NCBI GenBank assembly: GCA_013289045.1
Contig: JABDAU010000027.1
Coordinates: 1-43,597 of the forward strand
Source: Bacteroidota bacterium
GTDB taxonomy: Bacteria; Bacteroidota; Bacteroidia; Sphingobacteriales; Sphingobacteriaceae
Length of the DNA: 43,597 nt
Direction: 5' to 3'
Below the pieces are notes generated by a model. It ran no database searches. It was not told where the DNA came from and was given only the letters and a program-made list of their open reading frames with translations. The position numbers and the translations under genes were made by a program. Shown here piece by piece: positions 26,963 to 37,054 of the stretch (position 1 is its first letter; every line of letters starts with the position of its first letter).

Positions 26963-28468
26963 TTATTGAGCATAACCCGGGTTTTGTTTAATAACGCCGT
27001 TACCCTGTATCATTACATCACTTGGAATAGGGAACAAGGTCATGTATGATTGAGCAGAGGTTTTGCCGCGGGCAAGAGCGTTTGATATCAGTTGTCCCTG
27101 CCTGATCAGTTCCTGTCTGCGGGTGCCTTCGCAATAAAGCTCTTTGCCTTCTTCGTCAAGTAATGCCGAGCGGAAGGTAGCTTGTGTCATACCCGAAAAG
27201 TCGGTAACCCCGGCACGTTCACGTACAAGGTTCACGTACTGGTAAGCATCATTCGGGCCGCGTTGTTCGTTTATGGCTTCAGATAGGTCAAGCAATACTT
27301 CCGCATAGCGAAACACCACCACATCCAGGCTGTAGCCAGGGCCATCGCCCGTTATACCTGTGTATTTTACCGGTATAGCGCCCCTTAAACCGCTTGCCTG
27401 GTTTACGGTTTGGCCGCTGCTGCTTATGTAGGAGGAGATGATGGTGGCTTTGCGTTTATCAGTATTATCAAATTTATTGTAGAAAGCCCATGGCATGTAA
27501 TAGCCTGCCCATCCCGGTCCGCGAGTAATAAGGGTTGACGACGCAAAATCACCCGGCAACACTTCCTGCACCCAGTAGTTAGGGCTTGCACTGTTGGTTG
27601 GCACGGCGTATATCAATTCATTATTTTGTTTTACGTTGAAAACATCGGCATAATTTGGCATCAGGCTGTAACCCATGGCCACAATAGTTTTTGCTGTGGC
27701 TTCTGCCTTATCCCATTGTTTGGTGGTCATATAAATTTTCAGCAACAGCATTTGGGCAACACCTTGCGACATGCGGCCCCAATTGGCAGCATCGCTGTTA
27801 TATTTAGCAGGCAAATTAGGTATGGCCGAGGTCAGATCGCTGATCATCTGCGCAGTGTAAGCGGCATCGGTAGGGCGTGGCGCTATAGTAAGATTAGCCA
27901 ATGTAGTCGGGTCTGTTTCTGCATTTACCGGGCCATAAAAATCATACAGCGTAAACATCAGCCAGGCACGCAGTACTTTGGTTTCGGCAATGTATTTATT
28001 TTTAATATCATCGCTAACGCTGGTTACTTTCTGGATGTTTGCGATAACGTCTGTTGCTTTTGCCACGTAGCTGATGTACGGATAGACCGAATTGCCTAAA
28101 TCCTGGTAAGTAGCCGGGCCCCAGGTAAAGTTGGTAATGTTCTGGTCCCAATCGGTGCCGGCCTCATCGGTACACATCATACTTTTTAGCAGGTAAGTTT
28201 TGATGTCAGCATTGTAAAGCGATGCCGATTGCTGGCCGTTGCCTAGGTCGGTTTGGTCCCAGTTAGAGGAGAACGGGCTGTAAATAACAACTACTGCCGC
28301 ATTAATATCCGACTCGGTTTTGTAGAAGTTGCTTGGTGAAATTTGACTGTAGATCTTCGTGTTCAGCGCTTTTTTGCAGCCCGAGCCTGCTACAACAAGC
28401 ACAATGCAGCTTAATAATAGTACGGTGTACTTTGCTAAGCTATCCGGTTTGTTTTTAAAGTTTTTCAT
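26963..28468 (-). CDS. RagB/SusD-family lipoprotein of the glycan locus
   Basis: A 501-residue surface glycan-binding lipoprotein partner of the SusC encoded upstream. The lipobox AGSGC puts the lipidated cysteine at 31. SusD signatures are AETKVLRAWLMFTLYDFYG, MLLLKIYMTTKQWDKAEATA, VVFRYAEVLLDLSEAIN, VNLVRERAGV, RRQELIRQGQ and the C-terminal FPIPSD through KQNPGY. Full length. It begins 22 bases after susC and ends 22 bases before the terminator stem. The paired enzymes (clan GH-A, GH2) mark it as the carbohydrate-binding part of a polysaccharide-utilisation locus, unlike the two protease-linked SusD genes earlier in the window. Confidence 0.95.
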   Translation of the reverse strand: MKNFKNKPDSLAKYTVLLLSCIVLVVAGSGCKKALNTKIYSQISPSNFYKTESDINAAVVVIYSPFSSNWDQTDLGNGQQSASLYNADIKTYLLKSMMCTDEAGTDWDQNITNFTWGPATYQDLGNSVYPYISYVAKATDVIANIQKVTSVSDDIKNKYIAETKVLRAWLMFTLYDFYGPVNAETDPTTLANLTIAPRPTDAAYTAQMISDLTSAIPNLPAKYNSDAANWGRMSQGVAQMLLLKIYMTTKQWDKAEATAKTIVAMGYSLMPNYADVFNVKQNNELIYAVPTNSASPNYWVQEVLPGDFASSTLITRGPGWAGYYMPWAFYNKFDNTDKRKATIISSYISSSGQTVNQASGLRGAIPVKYTGITGDGPGYSLDVVVFRYAEVLLDLSEAINEQRGPNDAYQYVNLVRERAGVTDFSGMTQATFRSALLDEEGKELYCEGTRRQELIRQGQLISNALARGKTSAQSYMTLFPIPSDVMIQGNGVIKQNPGYAQ

Positions 28469-28490
28469 TTAATTTATGATTTAATATTTT

Positions 28491-31400
28491 TTAGAATGTA
28501 GCGTTTACCCCAAAGCTGGTTGATGTTGCCAGTGGATAAGGGTTGGTTTCAGTATATTCAGGATCGTATCCTTTATAGTTGGTGATAACGGCCAGGTTTT
28601 GCAGATCCACAAAAAGACGTATTGATTTAATGGTTGAACTGTGGATAGGTAGCCTGTAGCCCAGCGTTACATTTTTAAGGCGAAGGAAATTTACATTCTG
28701 GCCGTAAAAATTATTAACAGCAGTTGGGTTGTTGCCTGTGTACGGGTTAGCTGCATAGCCCGGATAGATACCATTCAGGTTATCGGCACTGAAAATATTG
28801 GCAGCGCCTACCAGTGTATTGTGCGGACGGGTTGAGTCGTTAATAACTGTCGGGTCGTAAAAACCGGAGTAATTATTTACTTCATACATACCAAAACTGC
28901 CGTACATGAACACATACAGATCGAAGTTTTTGTAGCTGAAGGTGTTGCCGAAGCCTAATGAAAATTTAGGATCGGGATTGCCTAATTTTACTACGTCGTT
29001 AATATCTAATTTACCATCGCCATTCTGGTCTTTGTAAATAATATTACCCAGGTTGGCGTTAGGCATGTACGATGGTTTTTCGCTGGCCGAATGTATAATA
29101 CCGTCTGTTTGCCAGCCATAAACTTCGCGGATGTTGTCATTTGCGCCGATGTACGATGCAAGGGCTACTTCAGGGTTTCTTTGTACCCAGTAGTTTCTGT
29201 ATGAAGATATGTTAAAATTGGTAGTCCATTTAAAATCACCGCTTTTGAAGTTTTGAGTCAGTATAGAAAACTCGATGCCAGTACTGCGGGTTTCACCTAC
29301 GTTTGTTAAAACCTTGCCTACCTCGTTATTTACTGGCAGCGGGTCAAAATCTATCAGGTCCGAAGCTGTTTTTTCAAAAATATCCAATGAACCGGTTATG
29401 CGGTCATGAAAGAAACCATAGTCCAAACCCAAATTGAGGGTTTTATCGGTTTCCCATGTAAAGTGGTTATTAGCGATCTGGGTGATGCCAATACCGGGGT
29501 AGTAGGTGCTGCCGATCACAAATATTGGCCCTGCTGAACCATATAATGCTACCGGAGTTAAACCATTTATGGTTGAGTTACCCGACGTGCCATAACCTGC
29601 GCGTAATTTAAGATTTGATACAGTGTTTGAGTTTTTCATGAAATCCTCCTGGTTAATACGCCAGCCGAGCGATATGCCCGGGAAAAAGCCGAACTGTTTG
29701 GTTGCAGCGAAATTGCTCTGGCCGTCATCACGACCGGTTACAGTCAGAATGTACTTGTCTTTATAAGAATAATTAGCCCTGAAATACCCTGATACTTTGA
29801 TCAGGTCGGGAGAGCGCGCTGAAAAATCAAAGCTTTGATCTTTATTACTGGCCAGGCCAACATCATAAAACCCGGTGGCATCGGTTGGGAAACCAACAGC
29901 CTCAAGCCCATAGCCATAGCTTATGCTTTTGTAATAACCAACACCGCCAACAACTGATAAATTGTTATCACTGTTGAACTTTTTGTTATAGGTAAGGTAT
30001 GATTCAGCGCTGTAGTTCTCGATATGATTGGTAGCCAATTGCGCCATGCCTTGCGGTAACTGGTAGTTTTGCGCTTTTACAGGCAGGAAAAATTGCAGGT
30101 CGCTGGTTTGTTTATCAACGCCGACTACAGTATTCCATTTCAGGTCATTAGTGATCTTAACCTCCAGGTTTGGTGATACGATGAACCTGTTTGTATTGGT
30201 TTTATTTTGAATGATCAGGAAAGCAGCAGGATTCGTGATAATGTTATCATAGCTTTTGGTATATGAGCCATCAGAATTATATATACCGATGTTGGGCGCA
30301 AATGAATAAGCGGCCTGCAGCTCGTTGTATTTTTCGGCGCCGCCGCTGTTAGTACCGGTGGCAGCGTTATCACTGTTGATCTGGCTAAAGGTCATGTTTA
30401 ACGATAACTTTACGCTGTTGCTGATTTGCTGGTCGACATTCAACCTGCCTGAATAGCGTTTAAAATCCGAATTTTGCAATACGCCTACGTTATCGTAGTA
30501 ATTGAATGAAGAAAATACCTTGGTTCTTTCATTGCCGCCAGAAACGGAAATGTTCTGTTCATCAACCGAGCCATTCCTGATGATCTGGTTCAGCCAATCA
30601 GTACCTGTACCGGCCGAAGCAATCTGCTGAGAAGTAAAAAGCGGGGTAAACGCAGGTGCTGTTGCCGGGTCAGCGTTACCATAAGGCGCCAAATTGTTAT
30701 CAAACAAATATTTATCGTGTGCAAGCCTTACTTGTTGCGTTTCAAAACCGGTTGCATCTAAAAGGTCGAAATAGCTTTTTGGATGCTGTAAAGTGTAGCT
30801 GCCGCTGTAATTAACTGTAGCAACGCCGGCCTTACCTCTTTTTGTGGTAACTAATATCACACCGTTTGCCGCTGCCGCACCATAAATTGCTGTTGCGCTG
30901 GCATCTTTAAGTACGGTTACCGTCTCAATATCAGACGGGTTGATGCTGGCCAGCGGATCCTGGTCAACACCACCATAAAAACCGATGTCCTTGTCATTGA
31001 TTGCCGGTACTGCAGAGGCATTGGCCGAAATGGGCACACCATCAATAATATACAATGGCGCGTTCGACGCATTTGGCGAAAGTGACCCCCTGATGGTTAT
31101 GTTTAAACCGCCCCCTGGCTGTGCGCTCCTTGTTTCCAGGTTTAAGCCTGCTGCCTGGCCCTGTAAAATATTGTTGATGGATGTTTGGGCGGTTTGCGGC
31201 AGATCAGAAGTTTTTACGGTAACTACCGAGCCGGTAACATCCTTCTTGCTGGATGTACCATAACCCAAAACTACCACCTCGTTCAACGCTTTGTTGTTTT
31301 CGGTAAGCTGAACATTAACATTTGTACGGGCGCCTATGGCAACTTCTTGTGTTGTATAACCTAAAGAGCTGAAAATAAGCGTTGCATCGGCGCTGTTTAT

Positions 31401-31610
31401 TTTTAAAGTAAAAACGCCGTTTGCGTTGGTGCTTACGCCGTTTGTGGTGCCTTTAACCATAACGGACACACCGGGTAATTTTTCGCCGCTGGCAGCGCTT
31501 ACTGTGCCTGTAATAGTTCTTTGCTGGGCGAAAGCAGCAACTGAAAAGAATAGCTGGATGAACACTAATAAAGGCCAGCGCCTTTTAAACAAAAAAGTAA
31601 AATTTTGCAT
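28491..31610 (-). CDS. SusC/RagA TonB-dependent outer-membrane transporter of the glycan locus
   Basis: A 1039-residue receptor with a signal peptide ending AAFAQ (residue 29), a carboxypeptidase-regulatory-like domain (about 31-110, ITGTVSAASGEKLPGVSV), a plug domain (about 113-260, NEVVVLGYGTSSKKDVTG, then LYIIDGVPI and GVILVTTKRGKAG) and a beta barrel ending in a phenylalanine, as outer-membrane proteins do. It lacks the STN domain present in the other SusC, in line with control by the divergent hybrid two-component regulator instead of an ECF sigma. It is expected to import oligosaccharides made at the cell surface. First gene of the minus-strand operon. Confidence 0.96.
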   Translation of the reverse strand: MQNFTFLFKRRWPLLVFIQLFFSVAAFAQQRTITGTVSAASGEKLPGVSVMVKGTTNGVSTNANGVFTLKINSADATLIFSSLGYTTQEVAIGARTNVNVQLTENNKALNEVVVLGYGTSSKKDVTGSVVTVKTSDLPQTAQTSINNILQGQAAGLNLETRSAQPGGGLNITIRGSLSPNASNAPLYIIDGVPISANASAVPAINDKDIGFYGGVDQDPLASINPSDIETVTVLKDASATAIYGAAAANGVILVTTKRGKAGVATVNYSGSYTLQHPKSYFDLLDATGFETQQVRLAHDKYLFDNNLAPYGNADPATAPAFTPLFTSQQIASAGTGTDWLNQIIRNGSVDEQNISVSGGNERTKVFSSFNYYDNVGVLQNSDFKRYSGRLNVDQQISNSVKLSLNMTFSQINSDNAATGTNSGGAEKYNELQAAYSFAPNIGIYNSDGSYTKSYDNIITNPAAFLIIQNKTNTNRFIVSPNLEVKITNDLKWNTVVGVDKQTSDLQFFLPVKAQNYQLPQGMAQLATNHIENYSAESYLTYNKKFNSDNNLSVVGGVGYYKSISYGYGLEAVGFPTDATGFYDVGLASNKDQSFDFSARSPDLIKVSGYFRANYSYKDKYILTVTGRDDGQSNFAATKQFGFFPGISLGWRINQEDFMKNSNTVSNLKLRAGYGTSGNSTINGLTPVALYGSAGPIFVIGSTYYPGIGITQIANNHFTWETDKTLNLGLDYGFFHDRITGSLDIFEKTASDLIDFDPLPVNNEVGKVLTNVGETRSTGIEFSILTQNFKSGDFKWTTNFNISSYRNYWVQRNPEVALASYIGANDNIREVYGWQTDGIIHSASEKPSYMPNANLGNIIYKDQNGDGKLDINDVVKLGNPDPKFSLGFGNTFSYKNFDLYVFMYGSFGMYEVNNYSGFYDPTVINDSTRPHNTLVGAANIFSADNLNGIYPGYAANPYTGNNPTAVNNFYGQNVNFLRLKNVTLGYRLPIHSSTIKSIRLFVDLQNLAVITNYKGYDPEYTETNPYPLATSTSFGVNATF

Positions 31611-31673
31611 AATTATTGGATTTAAATTGGTAAACAGTAAGTGTCGGGAGTACTTTTAAAACGTTCGCGTTTA

Positions 31674-31706
31674 GAAATGTAAACCAGACATTAATTGGTT
31701 AAGCAA
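31674..31706 (-). promoter_or_regulatory. Candidate promoter for the glycan-locus susC
   Basis: On the minus strand TACATTTC (31674-31681) matches TAnnTTTG but for the last base. A TTG (31704-31706) lies 22 bases upstream of it, slightly longer than the usual 19-21. The rest of the 275-base divergent spacer (31611-31885) is AT-rich, and I find no clear match for the regulator gene's own promoter; TAACTTTA at 31819-31826 is the nearest candidate. Confidence 0.25.
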
Positions 31707-31885
31707 ATCACCGATATTTTAAATAATATGATTTGTCCTAATCATCTTATATTTTGTTCAATCGGTTTTTTATGGAATATGATGCATGGCAGGGCTGCCT
31801 TTGTTGAGTAATTATCTATAACTTTATTCTAACAGGCTTAAAAAGCCGGCCAATTATAAAACACTTCAATAAGCATTTATACTGT

Positions 31886-34800
31886 ATGGTTAAGCCTTTC
31901 AACTTTGTTTCAGGGAACAGTTTGTCTGTACGTTGCTGTACTATAAGGCTTTATATAATAATAGCTATTATACTTGCTGCACCGGGTTTATTGTGCGCAC
32001 AAACGCTCAACCTTAAATTTAAGCACATAAGCATAGGGCAGGGGCTATCAAACAGTACTATCGAGGCCATTTACCAGGATAATGAAGGCTTTATGTGGTT
32101 TGGTACCAGGGACGGATTGAATAAATATGATGGCTACCGGTTCTGGGTGTTTAAAAACGATACCGCCAGCAGAACCAGCATAAGCGATAACTATATAAAA
32201 TGCATTAACGAAGATTCGGGGCATAATTTATGGGTAGGCACCACCGATGGATTAAACAGGTTTGATGCTTATAAGAATACCTTCACAAGGTATGCGCATA
32301 ACCCATTGAACAAGGGTAGTTTGCCGGGCAATAATATTAATTGCATATATAAATGCAAGGATGGCTCGTTGGTAATTGGTACCAATGGCAGGGGATTAAG
32401 TTTTTTTGATAAGGCCAAAAACGATTTCAGACATTTTGGAAATACGGATAACGGCCCCAACTCCATTAATAATTACGAGATCAATGGTATTTTCGAGGAT
32501 GATAAGGGGGATTTTTGGGTAGCTACCGATAAAGGTGTCGGCTTATTTAATAGTCGTGCAGGAACCGTTAGCATGGCTTTTAACCTCAACGGCGATGCTT
32601 CATTCAGGATCAGTTATCCATCCGGGCATATTCAGCAGGATAAGCTTGGGAACATTTGGATAGGCACCACAAATGACGGACTGGTGATGGTAAATTTAGA
32701 AACCCACGTTTTTAAGCATTACCTGCATAATGATAAAGATCCTTATAGCCTCAGCACCAATCTTATCAGAAGTTTGCTGGTTGATAATAAAGGTAACATA
32801 TGGGCTGGAGGGATAAACGGCAGCCTTGACCAGTTTGAGCCATCCAGGGATCAGTTTATGCATGCCGAAAACGAGCCGAACAACAGTTTAAGCCTTTCAC
32901 AAAAAACAGCATCGGCACTCTTTCAGGATAATCAGAATAATTTATGGATCGGCACTCATCGCGGCGGCGTGAATTTTTATGCACCGCTTGCAGATAAATT
33001 CAAACTGTTTCAGCAGGGCGCATCCCAAAACAGCCTTAGTTATAATGATGTGAAATCATTTTATGAAGACGGAGAAGGCAATATCTGGATCGGTACTGAT
33101 GATGAAGGCCTTAACCTATACAATAAAACAACCAATAATTTTACCCATTACAGGTATAATGCGTATGATAACCGCAGCATTAGCTCAGATGCTGTATTAA
33201 ATATAATGGAGGATAGAGAGAAGCGCCTCTGGATCAGCACCTGGGGCGGCGGCCTGAACCTGATGGACAGAAAAAGCGGCACTTTTACCCACCTGGTGAA
33301 TAAGCCCGATGATGCCAATTCCATCAGCTCAAACTATGTACAAGCTACGTTAACGGATAGCGAGGGTGATTTTTGGGTAGCAACCTATTACGGCGGGCTT
33401 GATTTGTTTAACCCGGCAACACGTACATTTAAAAGGCTTATCAACACCATGAATGGCCGGGGAAGCTTATATGGCAATAACATTATTGCGCTAAATGAAG
33501 ATAACGACAAAAACCTCTGGATAGGAACCGATGATGGCGGCTTAAACTGTTACGATCTGATTAATAAAAACTTTTCGCATTATTTCATCAATGGCAATAA
33601 AATGCCTGATATAAGGGTAATATTTACCGACAGTAAAGGCCGGGTTTGGGTAGGGCAGGCAGGTTTATACCTGTTTAATAGGGCACAAAATAAGTTTAGC
33701 ATCTATACCGAAAAGGGCGGCCTCTCAAACGAATTTATAAAGGGTATAACTGAGGATGATGCAGGCAACCTGTGGATAAGTACTTCAAACGGACTGACCA
33801 AATTTAATCCCGATACTCATGAAATAAAGAAATATAACGTTGCCGATGGCTTACAGGGACTGGAATTTGAAGCCGGTGCTTCTATGAAAACCCGCGACGG
33901 TGAAATGTATTTTGGAGGTATTAATGGCTTTAACCGCTTTTATCCAAAGGATATTAAAATAAACCATTACGTAGCGCCCGTATACATTACCGGGATGCAG
34001 GTTTTCAATAAGGACGTTTTTCCCGGCGAAGACAAATCGCCGCTGAAAAATGATATCAGCCTAACACACCAGGTCTCATTAAATTATAAGCAATCGGCCA
34101 TATCCTTTGATTTCGCCATTTTAAACTACGCGGCTGCAGAAAATAACCAATATGCTTACAAATTGAAAGGATTTGACCAGGATTGGCAATACACCTCAGG
34201 CAGAAAGGCCATTTATACCAATTTAGGCCCGGGACATTATACCTTTTATGTAAAAGCGTCAAATAACGACGGTATATGGAACAATAAAAGCGCTTACGTT
34301 GAGGTGGATATAGAACCACCGTTTTGGTCGACATGGTGGTTTCGTTCATTCATTATCCTATCGGGGTTAACGGCTTGTTACCTGTTGCTGCGCTTTAAAA
34401 AGAACCTTGATCTGCACAAGATCGAGGAGAACAAGCGTGAGGAAATGCACAAGATACAACTACAGTTCTTTACCAATATATCACACGAGTTCCGTACACC
34501 GCTTAGCCTCATACTTGGCCCGCTTGAAAAAATAATGAATGAAGATAGCCGCCCGGTATTTAACCGTTATTATGATACCATTCACCGTAATGCAAACAGG
34601 TTGTTGATGCTGATAAATGAACTGCTTGATTTCAGAAAAGCTGAAAGCGGTTCGCTTAAGTTAAAAGTGATGCCGGGTAACCTTAATTTATTTATTGAGG
34701 AAGTTGCCGAAGATTTTCAAAACCTCGCTGCAGAAAAGCAGATCAGCTTGAATCTGCTGCTCCAGCGCAACCCGGGCGATGCATGGTTTGACCGGCAGAT

Positions 34801-36097
34801 AATAGAGAAGATCATCATTAATTTGATCCATAATGCTTGCAAGTACACCAATGTAGGCGGCCAGATAACGGTTGAGCTTTATACACATCCATCACAATTT
34901 AGTACCGGGTACAAGTATTCAACGGTAATTAACAATAGCTATCGTGCAAAAAAATATGTTTATATACGCGTATCAGACAATGGCATAGGCATATCAAAAG
35001 ATTCGATCCATCATTTATTCGAGCGCTATTATCGTATTACTGACGCGCATATGGGTTCAGGGGTCGGTCTTGCATTTGTAAAAAGCCTTATACTTATTCA
35101 TAAAGGCAGCATACAGGCGTACAGCGAAAAAAATATCGGTACAGATTTTATCATCAGCATACCTGTGGATAAAGATGATTACTCAATTGATGAAAGATGG
35201 TTGAACAATGCCGATAATGGCGGCATACAATTGGAAAGCATCGGCGCGTTCCTGCATCAGAACCAGGAGAAAACAGATGGTGGCAGGATTGCACCGTTAG
35301 CGCTACCGGCAGACAGATCGCAAATGAGCAAAATACTCGTTGTGGATGATAATGAAGAGCTTCGAAACTTTCTGCACCATAGTTTGGATGAATTTTATAA
35401 TGTTGTGGAAGCGGTTGATGGCATTGACGGCCTTGAAAAAGTAAAAGCTGAATTGCCGGATATGATCGTAAGCGACCTGATGATGCCGCGAATGAATGGC
35501 ATTGAATTTTGTAAACAAATAAAGGCAGGAAAAGACACCGGCCAGATACCCTTCATTATTCTTTCGGCAAAGGATGCACTTGAGTCGAAGATAGAAGGAG
35601 CTGAGTCGGGCGCCGATCTTTATTTCCCTAAACCTGTAAGCATAAACCTGTTGTTACTTTCCATCCACAACATGTTCAGGCAGCGCACTACTCTGAAGGA
35701 AAGCCACATCAAAAACTATTTTTATGAGGCGCAGGAAACCACAGATGCCCAAAGTGACAATGCCTTTATGGAGCAGATGATAAAAGTTATTGAATCGCAA
35801 CTAAGCAATGCCGACCTTGATGTAGACTATGTTTGCCGCGAAATGGGTATGAGCAAAACCAAACTCTACCACAAGATCAAAAAAGTTACCGGCCTTTCAA
35901 TCGGCGAGTTTGTGCGTACTTTCAGGCTGAAAAAGGCAGCCGACATCATCGCACATGAAGATATTCTGCTAACCGACGTAATGTACCGGGTGGGTATACA
36001 AACGCAATCCTATTTCACCAAAGCCTTTAAAAAGGAGTTTGGCAAAACGCCTTCGCAGTTCTTAAGCGAGATAAAAACCGGCAGGAAAGCCGGATAA
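31886..36097 (+). CDS. Hybrid two-component sensor/response regulator (HTCS) with propeller sensor and AraC DNA-binding domain
   Basis: One 1403-residue chain carries a whole signalling path. After an N-terminal signal/anchor (about 20-38) come about a dozen Reg_prop repeats (recurring NLWIGT/DGLN motifs) forming two seven-bladed propellers. A Y_Y_Y domain (about 720-790) and one transmembrane helix (about 812-832) follow. The cytoplasmic part has a HisKA with phospho-acceptor His867 in NISHEFRTPLS, a HATPase (NACKYTN, SDNGIGIS, GSGVGLAF), a receiver with Asp1197 in VSDLMMP, and a C-terminal AraC helix-turn-helix pair. Such regulators bind a signature oligosaccharide in the periplasm and activate the adjacent susCD operon. 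Divergent orientation 275 bases from susC fits. Its 3' end holds the terminator of the convergent gene. Confidence 0.97.
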   Translation: MVKPFNFVSGNSLSVRCCTIRLYIIIAIILAAPGLLCAQTLNLKFKHISIGQGLSNSTIEAIYQDNEGFMWFGTRDGLNKYDGYRFWVFKNDTASRTSISDNYIKCINEDSGHNLWVGTTDGLNRFDAYKNTFTRYAHNPLNKGSLPGNNINCIYKCKDGSLVIGTNGRGLSFFDKAKNDFRHFGNTDNGPNSINNYEINGIFEDDKGDFWVATDKGVGLFNSRAGTVSMAFNLNGDASFRISYPSGHIQQDKLGNIWIGTTNDGLVMVNLETHVFKHYLHNDKDPYSLSTNLIRSLLVDNKGNIWAGGINGSLDQFEPSRDQFMHAENEPNNSLSLSQKTASALFQDNQNNLWIGTHRGGVNFYAPLADKFKLFQQGASQNSLSYNDVKSFYEDGEGNIWIGTDDEGLNLYNKTTNNFTHYRYNAYDNRSISSDAVLNIMEDREKRLWISTWGGGLNLMDRKSGTFTHLVNKPDDANSISSNYVQATLTDSEGDFWVATYYGGLDLFNPATRTFKRLINTMNGRGSLYGNNIIALNEDNDKNLWIGTDDGGLNCYDLINKNFSHYFINGNKMPDIRVIFTDSKGRVWVGQAGLYLFNRAQNKFSIYTEKGGLSNEFIKGITEDDAGNLWISTSNGLTKFNPDTHEIKKYNVADGLQGLEFEAGASMKTRDGEMYFGGINGFNRFYPKDIKINHYVAPVYITGMQVFNKDVFPGEDKSPLKNDISLTHQVSLNYKQSAISFDFAILNYAAAENNQYAYKLKGFDQDWQYTSGRKAIYTNLGPGHYTFYVKASNNDGIWNNKSAYVEVDIEPPFWSTWWFRSFIILSGLTACYLLLRFKKNLDLHKIEENKREEMHKIQLQFFTNISHEFRTPLSLILGPLEKIMNEDSRPVFNRYYDTIHRNANRLLMLINELLDFRKAESGSLKLKVMPGNLNLFIEEVAEDFQNLAAEKQISLNLLLQRNPGDAWFDRQIIEKIIINLIHNACKYTNVGGQITVELYTHPSQFSTGYKYSTVINNSYRAKKYVYIRVSDNGIGISKDSIHHLFERYYRITDAHMGSGVGLAFVKSLILIHKGSIQAYSEKNIGTDFIISIPVDKDDYSIDERWLNNADNGGIQLESIGAFLHQNQEKTDGGRIAPLALPADRSQMSKILVVDDNEELRNFLHHSLDEFYNVVEAVDGIDGLEKVKAELPDMIVSDLMMPRMNGIEFCKQIKAGKDTGQIPFIILSAKDALESKIEGAESGADLYFPKPVSINLLLLSIHNMFRQRTTLKESHIKNYFYEAQETTDAQSDNAFMEQMIKVIESQLSNADLDVDYVCREMGMSKTKLYHKIKKVTGLSIGEFVRTFRLKKAADIIAHEDILLTDVMYRVGIQTQSYFTKAFKKEFGKTPSQFLSEIKTGRKAG
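36073..36093 (-). terminator. Intrinsic terminator of the SUMF1-like gene, inside the regulator's coding end
   Basis: On the minus strand a 5-bp GC stem (ccggc, 6-base loop, gccgg) runs straight into TTTTTAT, 11 bases after the stop codon of the SUMF1-like gene. The same bases encode the last TGRKAG residues of the hybrid regulator on the plus strand. Confidence 0.6.
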
Positions 36098-36103
36098 GCG
36101 CCG

Positions 36104-37054
36104 CTATTTAACCGGGCACAATGCAATACGGAAGCCGCGCCAGGCGCTATCCTCATTAGGCGGGTTAGTGGCCCTGTCGGCGCTGCGCTCATCATTAACA
36201 CCGCTGCCAAAGCTTCCCCCGCGGTTCACTTTATATATGCCCGTCGCAGGGCCTTTTGGGTCGGTAATATGGCCGCCGGGATAAGGACCATACCAGTCGT
36301 AGCACCATTCCCACAAGTTGCCCAGCATATCATACAAGCCCCATTGGTTAGGTAATTTGCCCGCTACATTGCGCGAGCCTGTAACCGGGTTACCAAATCC
36401 CTTGCCGGTGTAATTTTTGCCGCTATTGTCGCCATACCATGCTATGCTGTCAGTGGTAGCGGTATAAATACCACCTTGGGTGCCTGCCCGGCAGGCGTAT
36501 TCCCATTGTGCTTCGGTAGGGAGGGTGTATTCATATCCTTTGGGTAAACGATGTGCTGTATGTTCCTGCTCCGTCAGTTTTTTACAGAACGCCATTGCCT
36601 CGTACCAGTTTACAAAGTACATAGGCAATTCCTCGTTTTCATTCGCCAGCACCTTATCGGGATTATTTTTATCAAAGCTCATAAAATCACGTATCAGCAT
36701 TTTTTTGCCCATAAAATCGTAGTGGGTGGTATCACTTAACAGCTTGTTTACTTTGTCGCGCACATTCATGCCGGTTACAGCTTTCCATTGGCCAATGGTA
36801 ACCTCGGTTACGGCCATCCAATAGCCTTTGCTAAGCGTAACTACGGTTTGCGGGCCTTCGTCGGCTTTGCGGCCCGGTTCAGTTTCGGGGCTGCCCATGG
36901 TGAAAGTACCTGCGGGTATCCAGTTCAGCTTTAAATATGTATTAGCATTCAACGGCAATTGCCAGGCTTTGTCTTTGACTGGTTGCTGGGCATGTGCGGC
37001 AAATGATCCGCAAATGAAAAGCAGAAAAGTAATATGTATCAATAAGTTCTTCAT
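36104..37054 (-). CDS. Secreted SUMF1/formylglycine-generating-enzyme-like protein, catalytic cysteines absent
   Basis: The 316-residue product has a signal peptide (to about AAHAQ, residue 23) and a SUMF1-type fold. The motifs are IPAGTFTMGSPETEPGRKADEGPQ, YWMAVTEVTIGQWKAVTG, LPTEAQWEYACRAGT, NQWGLYDMLGNLWEWCYDWYG, and a C-terminal RGGSFGSGV through WRGFRIA. True formylglycine-generating enzymes have a Cys pair just after RGGS(Y/F); here that stretch reads GSGVNDERSADR with no Cys, so sulfatase activation by that chemistry is not expected. No sulfatase gene is in the window. Related non-catalytic members serve as structural or binding proteins. It is convergent with the regulator gene, 6 bases apart. 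The role beside the glycan locus is unknown. Confidence 0.88.
   Translation of the reverse strand: MKNLLIHITFLLFICGSFAAHAQQPVKDKAWQLPLNANTYLKLNWIPAGTFTMGSPETEPGRKADEGPQTVVTLSKGYWMAVTEVTIGQWKAVTGMNVRDKVNKLLSDTTHYDFMGKKMLIRDFMSFDKNNPDKVLANENEELPMYFVNWYEAMAFCKKLTEQEHTAHRLPKGYEYTLPTEAQWEYACRAGTQGGIYTATTDSIAWYGDNSGKNYTGKGFGNPVTGSRNVAGKLPNQWGLYDMLGNLWEWCYDWYGPYPGGHITDPKGPATGIYKVNRGGSFGSGVNDERSADRATNPPNEDSAWRGFRIALCPVK

Noticed and set aside
32000..34000. Recurring sequence motifs as DNA tandem repeats
   Set aside because: They are the degenerate codons of the propeller repeats in the hybrid regulator, not repeats at DNA level.
34056..34349. Antisense open frames inside the regulator and other large genes as real genes
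   Set aside because: They are shadows of strongly supported coding frames, with no recognisable domains or start context.
36104..37054. Active sulfatase-maturing enzyme
   Set aside because: The catalytic cysteines are missing and no sulfatase gene is nearby.
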